From Pseudomonadota bacterium (GTDB lineage: Bacteria > Pseudomonadota > Alphaproteobacteria > Rhizobiales > Kaistiaceae): DNA of 8,386 bases. A model generated the notes under the pieces. The model had not been told where the DNA came from and searched no databases. It worked only from the letters and a program-made list of their open reading frames with translations. A program made the position numbers and the translations under genes. This document shows, one piece after another, positions 1 through 6,283 of this stretch; position 1 is the first letter of the stretch, and each line of letters opens with the position of its first letter. The DNA is taken from positions 1-8,386 of the forward strand of contig JAEVZM010000557.1 in assembly GCA_023392225.1 (NCBI GenBank), given 5' to 3'.

Positions 1-1107
1 CTCCCCGGCGGCGGCCATTTGGGCCGCAATGCCGACGGCTCGTTCAACGGCCTCGTCTACGAAGAGAGCGCCATGCTCATGTTCGTGACCAAGGCCCTGC
101 CGAAGATCACGCCGACGGTCTTCGCCAAGGCGATGACCGACTACTTCAAGTCGAGCGCGGCGCTCGGCTACACGATGACCCACGAGCCGGGCACGGTCCA
201 GCCCGCCTGGGTCGAGGGCCTCGTCAAGCTCACCGCGAGCGGCACCGGGCGGCTCAGCGCCAGCTTCCAGTACGACGATCTCAAGGCCCTCGCGGCCTAC
301 GAACATCTCGGCTACGGGGCGAAGGCGACGCTCCTCCCCGACTCCCGGTTCTCGCTGTTCGGCGTCAAGATCATCGGCGACGGCTCAAACCAGACGCTCA
401 CCGGCGCGCAGACCAAGCCCTACCTCAACACCACCGAGAAGGGCACGCCGAACTACCCCGCCGACCAGCTCAAGCAGATGGTCGCCGAGATCAAGGCCGC
501 CGGCTGGCCGGTACAGATCCACTGCAACGGCGACGCCACCATCGACGACGCGCTCGACGCCATCGAGGCGGCCTATGGCGCCAATCCCAAGACCGGGCTC
601 AACCGCATCGAGCACTCGACCATGGTCCGTCCCGACCAGCTCCAGCGCATGAAGTCGCTTGGCGTCGAGCCGAGCTTCCTGATGAACCACGTGTTCTTCT
701 ACGGCGCCGCCTATCGCGACCAGATCTTCGGGCCGGAGCGGACCGCGTTCATGGATCCGGCCGGCGCCTGCGTGAAGGACGGCATCCCCTTCACGCTCCA
801 CACCGACGCCCCCTGCTCGCCGCCGGGCGCGCTCCGCCTCGTCCAGACCGCCGTCACCCGGGTCTGCGACATCGACAAGTCGGTGGTCGGGCCGGACCAG
901 GCGATCTCGGTCGAGGAGGCGCTCCGCGCCGTGACGTCGATGGCCGCCCACCAGATCGGCCAGGGCGACCGCCTCGGCTCGCTCGAGACGGGCAAGGAGG
1001 CCGACTTCGTGGTCCTCGAACAGGATCCCTTCAAGGTCGCCCCGGACGAGATCATGAACATCAAGATCTCGGAGACCTGGGTCGCCGGCGAGAAGACGTT
1101 CGGCTAG
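1..1107 (+). CDS. YtcJ-like metal-dependent amidohydrolase (Amidohydro_3 family), N-terminally truncated by window edge
   Basis: The frame is open from base 1 (first residues LPGGGHLGRNADGS), so the gene begins upstream and the TTG at 19 is not a real start. The 368 visible residues are the C-terminal two thirds of a family usually around 540-580 aa. Visible motifs are VKIIGDGS, whose Lys (codon 367-369) is the likely carbamylated metal-bridging residue; IHCNGDAT (His 520-522); RIEHST (His 613-615); and LHTDAP (Asp 805-807). The C-terminal segment, GDRLGSLETGKEADFVVL, is the usual small beta domain. The first HxH metal-ligand motif lies outside the window. The family hydrolyses amide or related C-N bonds in the cytoplasm using one or two metals. 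The substrate cannot be predicted, and formamide deformylase-like or imidazolonepropionase-like annotations would be guesses. A strong hairpin follows 28 bp after the stop. Confidence 0.9.
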   Translation, partial: LPGGGHLGRNADGSFNGLVYEESAMLMFVTKALPKITPTVFAKAMTDYFKSSAALGYTMTHEPGTVQPAWVEGLVKLTASGTGRLSASFQYDDLKALAAYEHLGYGAKATLLPDSRFSLFGVKIIGDGSNQTLTGAQTKPYLNTTEKGTPNYPADQLKQMVAEIKAAGWPVQIHCNGDATIDDALDAIEAAYGANPKTGLNRIEHSTMVRPDQLQRMKSLGVEPSFLMNHVFFYGAAYRDQIFGPERTAFMDPAGACVKDGIPFTLHTDAPCSPPGALRLVQTAVTRVCDIDKSVVGPDQAISVEEALRAVTSMAAHQIGQGDRLGSLETGKEADFVVLEQDPFKVAPDEIMNIKISETWVAGEKTFG

Positions 1108-1135
1108 TCAGGTCTCCGAAGCGTGCCATGATTCC

Positions 1136-1161
1136 CGGTGCCCGCCGCAGCGCGGGCACCG
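1136..1161 (+). terminator. perfect 10-bp stem-loop after the amidohydrolase gene (probable terminator)
   Basis: CGGTGCCCGC (1136-1145) pairs perfectly with GCGGGCACCG (1152-1161) around a 6-nt loop, CGCAGC. The hairpin sits 28 bp downstream of the amidohydrolase stop and 46 bp before the next start, as expected for a transcription-ending or 3'-stabilising structure. No T-run follows, so it is not a canonical intrinsic terminator; that is common in GC-rich alphaproteobacteria. It could also be a protein-binding palindrome. Confidence 0.5.
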
Positions 1162-1207
1162 CTCGCGTCGCGGCCTGCGTCCTGCCTCCACCCACCGGGG
1201 ATTCTCC

Positions 1208-1714
1208 ATGTCTGTCTCGATGTACGATCTCGCCGTGCCGCTGTTCGAGCGCATCCTCGAGCAGTTGAAAGCCATCCTCGACAAGGCCGAGGCGCACGCC
1301 AAGGCAGCCGGCTACGACCCCGCCGTGCTCCTCGAGGCCCGGCTCTATCCCGACATGTGGCCGGTTCGCCAGCAGATCGCCGGCGCGACCGCCTTTGGCG
1401 TGCGCGGCATCGCCCGGCTCGCCGGCACCGACGTGCCGCCGCTGCCGGAGAAGCTCGACACCGTCGCCGACCTCCACGCCCGTCTCGACGCCACCCTCGC
1501 CTTCGTCAAGGCCGCCGACACGGCGGCGGTGGACGCCGGCGCGACCCGCACGGTGACGGTGCCCTGGGGCCAGGAGCAGAAGACCATGACCGGGCTCGCC
1601 TACTTCCAGCGCCTCGCCCTGCCCAACTTCATGTTCCACGCCACCACGACCTACGACATCCTCCGCCACAACGGCGTGCCGCTGGAGAAAAAGGACTTCA
1701 CGGGATCGTTCTGA
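1208..1714 (+). CDS. DUF1993 family protein (DinB/YfiT-like four-helix fold)
   Basis: This 168-aa protein starts MSVSMYDLAVPLFERILEQL, typical of DUF1993 and of the usual length for the family. It is predicted to be mostly helical: an N-terminal amphipathic helix, the ARLYPDMWPVRQQI segment near residues 46-59, a middle helix with LDTVADLHARLDATLAFV, and the FHATTTYDILRHNGVPL signature near the C terminus. The family resembles DinB/YfiT helical bundles, some of which bind a metal through histidines, but no catalytic role is established and I do not assign one. No signal peptide or membrane segment is seen, so it is probably cytoplasmic. The ATG is preceded by a weak ribosome site, GGGGA at 1197-1201, with 6-nt spacing. 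It is separated from the amidohydrolase by a hairpin and from ilvD by 212 bp, so it is probably transcribed alone. Confidence 0.88.
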   Translation: MSVSMYDLAVPLFERILEQLKAILDKAEAHAKAAGYDPAVLLEARLYPDMWPVRQQIAGATAFGVRGIARLAGTDVPPLPEKLDTVADLHARLDATLAFVKAADTAAVDAGATRTVTVPWGQEQKTMTGLAYFQRLALPNFMFHATTTYDILRHNGVPLEKKDFTGSF

Positions 1715-1739
1715 GGCGCAGGCGCCGCTAGGCTCCGCG

Positions 1740-1760
1740 GCGCCGGCGCTCGGCCGGCGC
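1740..1760 (+). terminator. GC-rich stem-loop after the DUF1993 gene (possible terminator)
   Basis: GCGCCGG (1740-1746) pairs with CCGGCGC (1754-1760) around a 7-nt loop. The hairpin begins 26 bp after the DUF1993 stop. It lacks a T-run. The surrounding sequence is so rich in GGC/GCC that alternative pairings, such as GGCGC with GCGCC at 1715-1726, are also possible. This is a weak call based only on position and pairing. Confidence 0.35.
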
Positions 1761-1880
1761 AACCCGCACGGGACACCGCTCGAATCGCACCGCCGCGGGC
1801 CGCTCGCTACGCTGTGAAGCCGCAAAGTCTTGCGCGGCGGCCCGGCAGCGGGCAAAACGAGGCGCTTGTTGGCTGCAACG

Positions 1881-1898
1881 GTCCGCGTTTTCCCGGAC
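1881..1898 (+). other. small hairpin in the ilvD leader
   Basis: GTCCG (1881-1885) can pair with CGGAC (1894-1898) around the 8-nt loop CGTTTTCC, 14 bp before the ilvD Shine-Dalgarno sequence. The 212-bp gap upstream of ilvD (1715-1926) holds this, the hairpin at 1740-1760 and presumably the ilvD promoter. I could not place a convincing -35/-10 pair. No T-run follows the hairpin, so it is not an obvious attenuator. Confidence 0.25.
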
Positions 1899-1912
1899 GG
1901 ATCGGCCATGCC

Positions 1913-1917
1913 GGAGG
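1913..1917 (+). promoter_or_regulatory. Shine-Dalgarno site of ilvD (GGAGG)
   Basis: GGAGG lies 9 nt before the ATG at 1927. It fixes the start of ilvD and excludes an alternative ATG at 1908, which is in another frame and would read through the start of ilvD. Confidence 0.8.
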
Positions 1918-1926
1918 AATACCGAG

Positions 1927-3771
1927 ATGCCTGCCTATCGCTCCCGAACCACTACCCACGGCCGCAACATGGCCGGTGCCCGCGGCCTTTGGCGCGCGAC
2001 CGGCATGAAGGACAGCGACTTCGGGAAGCCGATCATCGCCATCGTAAACTCGTTCACCCAGTTCGTGCCGGGCCACGTCCACCTCAAGGATCTCGGCCAG
2101 CTGGTGGCGCGCGAGGTCGAGGCGGCCGGTGGCGTCGCCAAGGAGTTCAACACCATCGCGGTCGATGACGGCATCGCCATGGGCCACGACGGCATGCTCT
2201 ATTCGCTGCCCTCGCGCGATCTCATCGCCGACTCCGTCGAGTACATGGTCAATGCGCACTGCGCCGACGCCATGGTCTGCATCTCGAACTGCGACAAGAT
2301 CACCCCCGGCATGCTGATGGCCTCGCTGCGCATCAACGTGCCGACCGTGTTCGTCTCGGGTGGCCCGATGGAGGCCGGCAAGGTCGTGCTCGGCGGCAAG
2401 GAGGTCGCGCTCGACCTGATCGACGCCATGGTCGCCGCCGCCGACGACAAGATCTCCGAGGCGGACGTGCAGACCATCGAGCGCTCGGCCTGCCCGACCT
2501 GCGGCTCGTGCTCGGGCATGTTCACCGCCAACTCGATGAACTGCCTCACCGAGGCGCTCGGCCTGTCGCTGCCCGGCAACGGCTCGACGCTTGCCACCCA
2601 TGGCGACCGCCGGCGCCTGTTCGTCGAGGCCGGCCACCTGATCGTCGACCTCGCCCGCCGCTACTACGAGCAGGACGACGTCAGCGTGCTGCCGCGCGCC
2701 ATCGCCAACTTCGCGGCCTTCGAGAACGCGATGACCCTCGACATCGCCATGGGCGGCTCGACCAACACCGTGCTGCACCTCCTCGCCGCTGCCCACGAGG
2801 CCGGCGTCGACTTCACCATGGCCGACATCGACCGGCTGTCGCGGCGCGTGCCGTGCCTCTGCAAGGTCGCGCCGTCGAAGTCCGACGTCCACATGGAGGA
2901 CGTTCATCGCGCCGGCGGCATCATGGCGATCCTCGGCGAGCTCGAGCGCGGCGGCCTGATCGATGCGTCGCTGCCGACCATCCACTCGGAGACCATGGCC
3001 AGCGCCCTCGGCCAGTGGGACATCCGCCGCACCGACAGCCCGAGCGTGCGCGACTTCTTCAAGGCCGCCCCCGGCGGGGTGCCGACGCAGACCGCGTTCA
3101 GCCAGGAACGCCGCTACAAGGAGCTCGACCTCGACCGCGAGAAGGGCGTGATCCGCGACGTCGAGCATGCCTTCTCCAAGGACGGCGGCCTCGCCGTGCT
3201 GTTCGGCAACCTCGCTGAGGCCGGCGCCATCGTGAAGACCGCCGGCGTCGACGAATCGATCCTGGTCTTCTCCGGTCCCGCGGTGGTGTTCGAGAGCCAG
3301 GACTCGGCCGTTTCCGGCATCCTCACCGGCAAGGTCAAGGCCGGCGACGTGGTGGTCATCCGCTACGAGGGTCCGCGCGGCGGCCCGGGCATGCAGGAGA
3401 TGCTCTACCCGACCAGCTACCTGAAGTCGAAGGGCCTCGGGAAGGCCTGCGCGCTGATCACCGACGGCCGCTTCTCCGGCGGCACCTCGGGCCTCTCCAT
3501 CGGCCACGCCTCGCCCGAGGCGGCCGAGGGCGGGCTGATCGGCCTCGTCGAGACCGGCGACCTGATCGAGATCGACATCCCGAACCGGAAGCTCCACCTC
3601 GCGGTCGACGACGCCGTGCTCGCCGCCCGCCGCGAGGCGATGGAGGAGCGCGGCGCCAATGCCTGGAAGCCGGTCGAGAAGCGCACCCGCAAGGTCTCGA
3701 CCGCGCTGCGCGCCTATGCCTCGATGGCGACCAGCGCCGCCCGGGGCGCCGTCCGCGAGGTGCCGGAATAG
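1927..3771 (+). CDS. ilvD: dihydroxy-acid dehydratase
   Basis: This 614-aa protein is co-linear with E. coli IlvD (616 aa) from start (MPAYRSRTTTHGRNMAGARG) to end (LRAYASMATSAARGAVRE). It dehydrates 2,3-dihydroxy-isovalerate and 2,3-dihydroxy-3-methylvalerate to the 2-oxo acids, the third common step of valine, leucine and isoleucine synthesis, in the cytoplasm (EC 4.2.1.9). Known catalytic positions are intact: Asp81 and Asp123 (Mg), Cys122 in NCDK (Fe-S), Lys124 (the carboxylated Mg ligand), Cys195 in CPTCGSC (Fe-S), and Ser517 in DGRFSGGTSG (the catalytic base). It belongs to the long E. coli-like IlvD/Edd branch. EDD is unlikely because the IlvD motif AVDDGIAMGHDGMLYSLPSR is complete. 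No other ilv or leu gene is in the window, so ilvD stands alone. Its stop lies only 10 bp from the stop of the convergent nucleoside phosphorylase homologue. Confidence 0.98.
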   Translation: MPAYRSRTTTHGRNMAGARGLWRATGMKDSDFGKPIIAIVNSFTQFVPGHVHLKDLGQLVAREVEAAGGVAKEFNTIAVDDGIAMGHDGMLYSLPSRDLIADSVEYMVNAHCADAMVCISNCDKITPGMLMASLRINVPTVFVSGGPMEAGKVVLGGKEVALDLIDAMVAAADDKISEADVQTIERSACPTCGSCSGMFTANSMNCLTEALGLSLPGNGSTLATHGDRRRLFVEAGHLIVDLARRYYEQDDVSVLPRAIANFAAFENAMTLDIAMGGSTNTVLHLLAAAHEAGVDFTMADIDRLSRRVPCLCKVAPSKSDVHMEDVHRAGGIMAILGELERGGLIDASLPTIHSETMASALGQWDIRRTDSPSVRDFFKAAPGGVPTQTAFSQERRYKELDLDREKGVIRDVEHAFSKDGGLAVLFGNLAEAGAIVKTAGVDESILVFSGPAVVFESQDSAVSGILTGKVKAGDVVVIRYEGPRGGPGMQEMLYPTSYLKSKGLGKACALITDGRFSGGTSGLSIGHASPEAAEGGLIGLVETGDLIEIDIPNRKLHLAVDDAVLAARREAMEERGANAWKPVEKRTRKVSTALRAYASMATSAARGAVREVPE

Positions 3772-3781
3772 GCGGCGCGGG

Positions 3782-4561
3782 CTAGAGCAGCTCCGCCTCG
3801 AGCTCGATCAGCGCATCGAGCGCAAACCGGGTCTGGTCGAACCACTCCGTCTCGACCAGGCCCTCCTGGTCGCCGTTGAGGCTGTGCTCGCCGGTGACGA
3901 GGTTGCCGATCACCATGAGCGTCGCCCCGGCATAGCAGCCGCGGGCGCTGGCGATGGCGAGGATCGCGGCGACCTCCTGCTCGACGCTGAGCACCCCGAG
4001 GTCGTGGTACCGCTCGACATACTTGTCGATGCGCTGCGAGGCGTAGAAGCCGTCCGTGGTGCGGATGATGCCGGTGTGCACGGTGTTGCCCGCCTTCCGC
4101 GCCGCGGCGGCGAGGGTTGCGACCACCCGATAGTCGGAGACCGCCGGGTACTTCTTCGGCGCGTAGTAGCGCGTCGTGCCCTCGTCGCGGACCGCCGCCG
4201 TCGGGATGACCACGTCGCCCATCGCGATCCGCTCCTGGATCGCGCCGGTCGCGCCGATCTGGATGAACACCTTGCCGCCGAGATTGATCAGCTCCTCGAG
4301 CACGTTGGCGGTCTGGCCGGCGCCGATCCCGGCCGAGCTCACGGTGACCGGCCGGCCCCGGTAGCGGCCGCTGATCGTGTTGACCTCCCAGCCGGCGTCG
4401 ATCCGGAAGGTCACCTCGTCGTGAAGCGCCTCGCTGCGCCGGACGTGATCCCGGAGGTTGGTGAGGATCACCAGCGGCGCGATGTCCTCGGCCCGGCACC
4501 CCGTCACTGGCGCGACCCCGCCCGGCAGTTCGACATATTTCGGCAGCTTCAACAGTCCCAC
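3782..4561 (-). CDS. divergent nucleoside (uridine) phosphorylase-family protein
   Basis: The protein is 259 aa from a GTG at 4561, close to E. coli uridine phosphorylase (253 aa). PNP_UDP_1 fold signatures are SSAGIGAGQTANVLEEL (75-91), QIGATGAIQERIAMGDVVIPTAAVRDEGT (within 101-129), YYAPKKYPAVSDY (132-144), TTDGFYASQ (168-176) and VEQEVAAIL (193-201). Such enzymes cleave nucleosides with phosphate in salvage pathways in the cytoplasm. Aligned by eye with E. coli Udp, Glu196 and Glu198 (ribose) are kept as Glu194 and Glu196, and Phe162 and Gln166 (base) as Phe172 and Gln176. However, phosphate residues Arg30, Arg48, Arg91 and Thr94 become His39, Trp58, Gln101 and Ala104. Met197 becomes Gln195. 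The substrate is therefore uncertain and a hydrolase role is possible. Start choice: GGAG (4571-4568) is 6 nt from GTG 4561. An in-frame ATG at 4636 would add 25 residues, but 9 of the first 21 codons from it end in A or T, unlike the body of the gene. Confidence 0.85.
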   Translation of the reverse strand: MGLLKLPKYVELPGGVAPVTGCRAEDIAPLVILTNLRDHVRRSEALHDEVTFRIDAGWEVNTISGRYRGRPVTVSSAGIGAGQTANVLEELINLGGKVFIQIGATGAIQERIAMGDVVIPTAAVRDEGTTRYYAPKKYPAVSDYRVVATLAAAARKAGNTVHTGIIRTTDGFYASQRIDKYVERYHDLGVLSVEQEVAAILAIASARGCYAGATLMVIGNLVTGEHSLNGDQEGLVETEWFDQTRFALDALIELEAELL

Positions 4562-4567
4562 GGTCCA

Positions 4568-4571
4568 CTCC
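4568..4571 (-). promoter_or_regulatory. Shine-Dalgarno site favouring the GTG start at 4561
   Basis: On the minus strand, GGAG at 4571-4568 is followed after 6 nt (TGGACC) by GTG at 4561. The competing in-frame ATG at 4636 has only GAGG with a long 14-nt spacer. The GTG at 4573 has the AGGAGG of the leader hairpin 25 nt away, which is too far for normal initiation. Confidence 0.55.
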
Positions 4572-4589
4572 ACGCTTCGGATGGGCTTC

Positions 4590-4612
4590 GATCGCCGTCC
4601 TCCTCGGCGATC
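4590..4612 (-). other. perfect 8-bp leader hairpin with AGGAGGA in its loop
   Basis: GATCGCCG and CGGCGATC pair perfectly around a 7-nt loop. On the minus (transcript) strand the loop reads AGGAGGA, a full ribosome-binding sequence, but no start codon lies at working distance from it. The structure ends 28 nt upstream of the preferred GTG start of the nucleoside phosphorylase homologue. It may be a leader regulatory element, an operator palindrome or coincidence. If the longer ATG 4636 start were used, it would lie inside the coding region. Confidence 0.45.
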
Positions 4613-4661
4613 CGCGCCGGCGGGTCCAGCAACCATCCGGACACCGCGCGCCTCGGTGACT

Positions 4662-4682
4662 GCAGCGCCGGCTCCCCGCTGC
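4662..4682 (-). terminator. weak stem-loop between the GFA gene and the nucleoside phosphorylase homologue
   Basis: GCAGCG and CGCTGC (4662-4667 with 4677-4682) can pair around a 9-nt loop, about 60 bp downstream of the GFA stop. No T-run follows. This gives weak support for ending the GFA transcript before the nucleoside phosphorylase homologue. The rest of the gap (4562-4742) holds the AGGAGGA hairpin and no recognisable gene. Confidence 0.22.
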
Positions 4683-4742
4683 GGGCTCGCGAATAGCGAT
4701 GGGACAGACGCGGCTGCGACCCGAGCGGCCGTGTTCGAACTC

Positions 4743-5192
4743 TCAGAACCAGACGTCGCGGACGGTCTTGTCGTGCGTCGGTAGGTCCTCGAAGCTGTGC
4801 AGGCCGTCGAAGCGAAGCAGCGGGATGTCGGCGACGGCCTCCGGGTCGGCGAGGCGGAGGTTGACCGCGGTGCGGATCCGTCCGTCGTCCTCGGGCCGGA
4901 GCCCCATCCAGCGCACCAGGTTGCCGCAGCGCGAGCAGAAGTCGAACGAGAGTGGCGAGCGCGGACCGCGCACATAGGCGGTGAGCCGCCCCTCGGGGTC
5001 GTCGATCGCGATCGCGCCGCCGACGAAGTCATAGGCCCACAGGCCGCCATAGCGCCGGCAGGCCGTGCAGTTGCAGATCGTGGCGTCCGGGATCCGGCCG
5101 GTGAAGGTCCATCCGACCGCGCCGCACAGGCAGCGTCCGCGCGTGACCGCCGGCGCGTCGCCCGCCTCGTCTCCGCCCATCACGTCCTCCAT
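4743..5192 (-). CDS. GFA (CENP-V/GFA) family zinc-binding protein
   Basis: This 149-aa protein carries the complete cysteine pattern of the glutathione-dependent formaldehyde-activating (GFA) fold: CLC at 21-23, CNCTAC at 40-45 and CSRC at 86-89. These seven cysteines correspond to the structural and catalytic zinc ligands of Paracoccus Gfa. Gfa itself was proposed to catalyse or assist S-hydroxymethylglutathione formation, but most family members have no proven activity. There is no formaldehyde dehydrogenase (flhA/adhC) neighbour here, so a role in formaldehyde metabolism is not supported. It is probably a soluble cytoplasmic protein. The start at ATG 5192 has AGGAAG (5206-5201) 8 nt upstream. 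A second in-frame ATG at 5180 has GGAGG 5 nt upstream, so the true start may be four codons later. The frame is open further upstream to an ATG at 5303, but that stretch looks non-coding. The gene is divergent from the AraC-type gene. Confidence 0.88.
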   Translation of the reverse strand: MEDVMGGDEAGDAPAVTRGRCLCGAVGWTFTGRIPDATICNCTACRRYGGLWAYDFVGGAIAIDDPEGRLTAYVRGPRSPLSFDFCSRCGNLVRWMGLRPEDDGRIRTAVNLRLADPEAVADIPLLRFDGLHSFEDLPTHDKTVRDVWF

Positions 5193-5290
5193 CGCTCGCG
5201 CTTCCTGCCACGCCACTATCGCGCTGCATCGCTCCGCCGGCAACGCGCCCCAGCCCCTCCTCAAGGGCGCCGGACAGCAGCCCAGCCGTG

Positions 5291-5318
5291 TTGATTCGCG
5301 CAATCGCTAGCTGATATT
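5291..5318 (+). promoter_or_regulatory. possible sigma-70-type promoter for the AraC-type gene
   Basis: TTGATT (5291-5296) and GATATT (5313-5318) are separated by 16 bp. Each matches the consensus at 4 of 6 positions, and they lie in a locally AT-richer stretch about 40-70 bp before the GTG start at 5360. This is the best promoter-like match in the divergent gap (5193-5359). The evidence is motif resemblance only. Confidence 0.3.
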
Positions 5319-5359
5319 GTCCGATCCGGTCACTCCCGGACCTGGATGGATCACCGCCC

Positions 5360-6175
5360 GTGCCGCTCTACTTCCCCGATCCCGCGTGTGAAATCGAGGC
5401 GAGCGCCCTCGACCTCGAGAACACACCCCGAGCGATTGTCGCCATTGGCGGCAGCGTCGAAACCAAGGGGATGGAGTTTCCCCTCCACCGGCATCGCAAG
5501 GCCCAGCTCGTCCTGACCCTCCGCGGCATGGTCCGGTGCGAGGCCGAGGGGAGCGTCCGGATCGTGCCGCCGCGCTGTGCGGTGTGGATTCCCGGCGATG
5601 TCGCGCACAGCGTCGCCATCGCCGGCCATGTCGAGGCCTACGTGCTGCTCGTCGAGCCCGATGCCGCGCCCGGCCTGCCGGCGCACTGCTGCACCCTGTC
5701 GGTCTCGCCCCTCCTCGAGCGCCTGCTCCTCCATGTCACCGAGATGCCGGTCCTCTACGATGTCGACGGCGCCGACGGCCGGATTGCCACGGTGCTGCTC
5801 GACCAGCTGGCCGCCGCACCGGTCGAGAACCTGAGCTTCCCGATGCCGGACGACACGCGGCTCCGCGCCATCGCCGCGGCCATGATGGAGGATCCCGCCG
5901 ACCGGGCGACCATCGAGGACTGGAGCCGGCGCATGGCCGTCGCGCCGCGGACCCTGACCCGCACCCTCAAGCGCGAGACCGGCCTCAGTTTCGGCCGCTG
6001 GCGCCAGCAGCTCCACATCGTCACGGCGCTGCAGCGGCTGGACCAGGGCGCCTCGGTCCAGGCCGTCGCGGCCGATCTCGGCTACGAAGGGGCCAGCGCC
6101 TTCGTCACCATGTTCCGGAAGGCGATGGGAAAGCCGCCGGCGCGATACCTCGCCGAGCGCCGCGTCCCCGCGTGA
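5360..6175 (+). CDS. AraC-family transcriptional regulator with N-terminal cupin sensor domain
   Basis: This 271-aa protein has the two-domain layout of NimR (YeaM)-like AraC regulators. The N-terminal cupin (about 25-100) contains PLHRHRKAQLVLTLRGMV with His43 and His45, then PPRCAVWIPGDVAHSV with His83, the usual ligand or metal pocket. The C-terminal DNA-binding domain (about 165-268) has a first helix-turn-helix (IEDWSRRMAVAPRTLTRTLK, 185-204) and a second (VQAVAADLGYEGASAFVTMFRKAMG, within 233-257) ending in the family's G-x-PP-x-x-Y motif. It should bind DNA in the cytoplasm and respond to a small ligand that cannot be deduced. The start is a GTG at 5360; the nearby ATG at 5346 is out of frame. 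The ribosome site is poor (GGATGGA, about 10 nt away). It is divergent from the GFA gene and lies 108 bp upstream of the SIP gene on the same strand, so either neighbour could be its target. Confidence 0.93.
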   Translation: MPLYFPDPACEIEASALDLENTPRAIVAIGGSVETKGMEFPLHRHRKAQLVLTLRGMVRCEAEGSVRIVPPRCAVWIPGDVAHSVAIAGHVEAYVLLVEPDAAPGLPAHCCTLSVSPLLERLLLHVTEMPVLYDVDGADGRIATVLLDQLAAAPVENLSFPMPDDTRLRAIAAAMMEDPADRATIEDWSRRMAVAPRTLTRTLKRETGLSFGRWRQQLHIVTALQRLDQGASVQAVAADLGYEGASAFVTMFRKAMGKPPARYLAERRVPA

Positions 6176-6283
6176 GTCCGGAGCCGGCTCGGCCGTCCCT
6201 GCGTCTTTGGCCGGAACGAGCAATATTTTGTCGTCTTTTCGGAATGCGGTCACGCGGCGCGCACCTATCTTGATCCCGATCTC

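Noticed and set aside
1830..1858. TTGCGC / CAAAAC with 17-bp spacing as an ilvD promoter
   Set aside because: The -10 match to consensus is only 3 of 6, so chance resemblance is as likely. Not listed as a feature.
1908..2168. Short ORF starting at ATG 1908 as a possible ilv leader (attenuation) peptide
   Set aside because: It overlaps ilvD deeply, has no run of Leu, Ile or Val codons, and its supposed start is just in front of the ilvD Shine-Dalgarno sequence. No T-run attenuator follows the small leader hairpin.
1807..3597. A 596-codon open frame on the minus strand, antisense to most of ilvD
   Set aside because: IlvD on the plus strand is unmistakable and complete. In very GC-rich DNA the antisense frames of a biased gene are often open, and the antisense product is rich in Arg, Gly, Ala, Val, Asp and His with no recognisable domain.
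4637..5050. In-frame extension of the nucleoside phosphorylase homologue upstream to about 5050
   Set aside because: The extension would overlap the GFA gene in another frame, has Arg/Ser/Thr-rich junk composition and lacks homology. The family length is met from GTG 4561.
4743..5192. Formaldehyde-detoxification locus suggested by the GFA protein
   Set aside because: No glutathione-dependent formaldehyde dehydrogenase, S-formylglutathione hydrolase or C1 gene is nearby, and most GFA-fold proteins have unproven activity.
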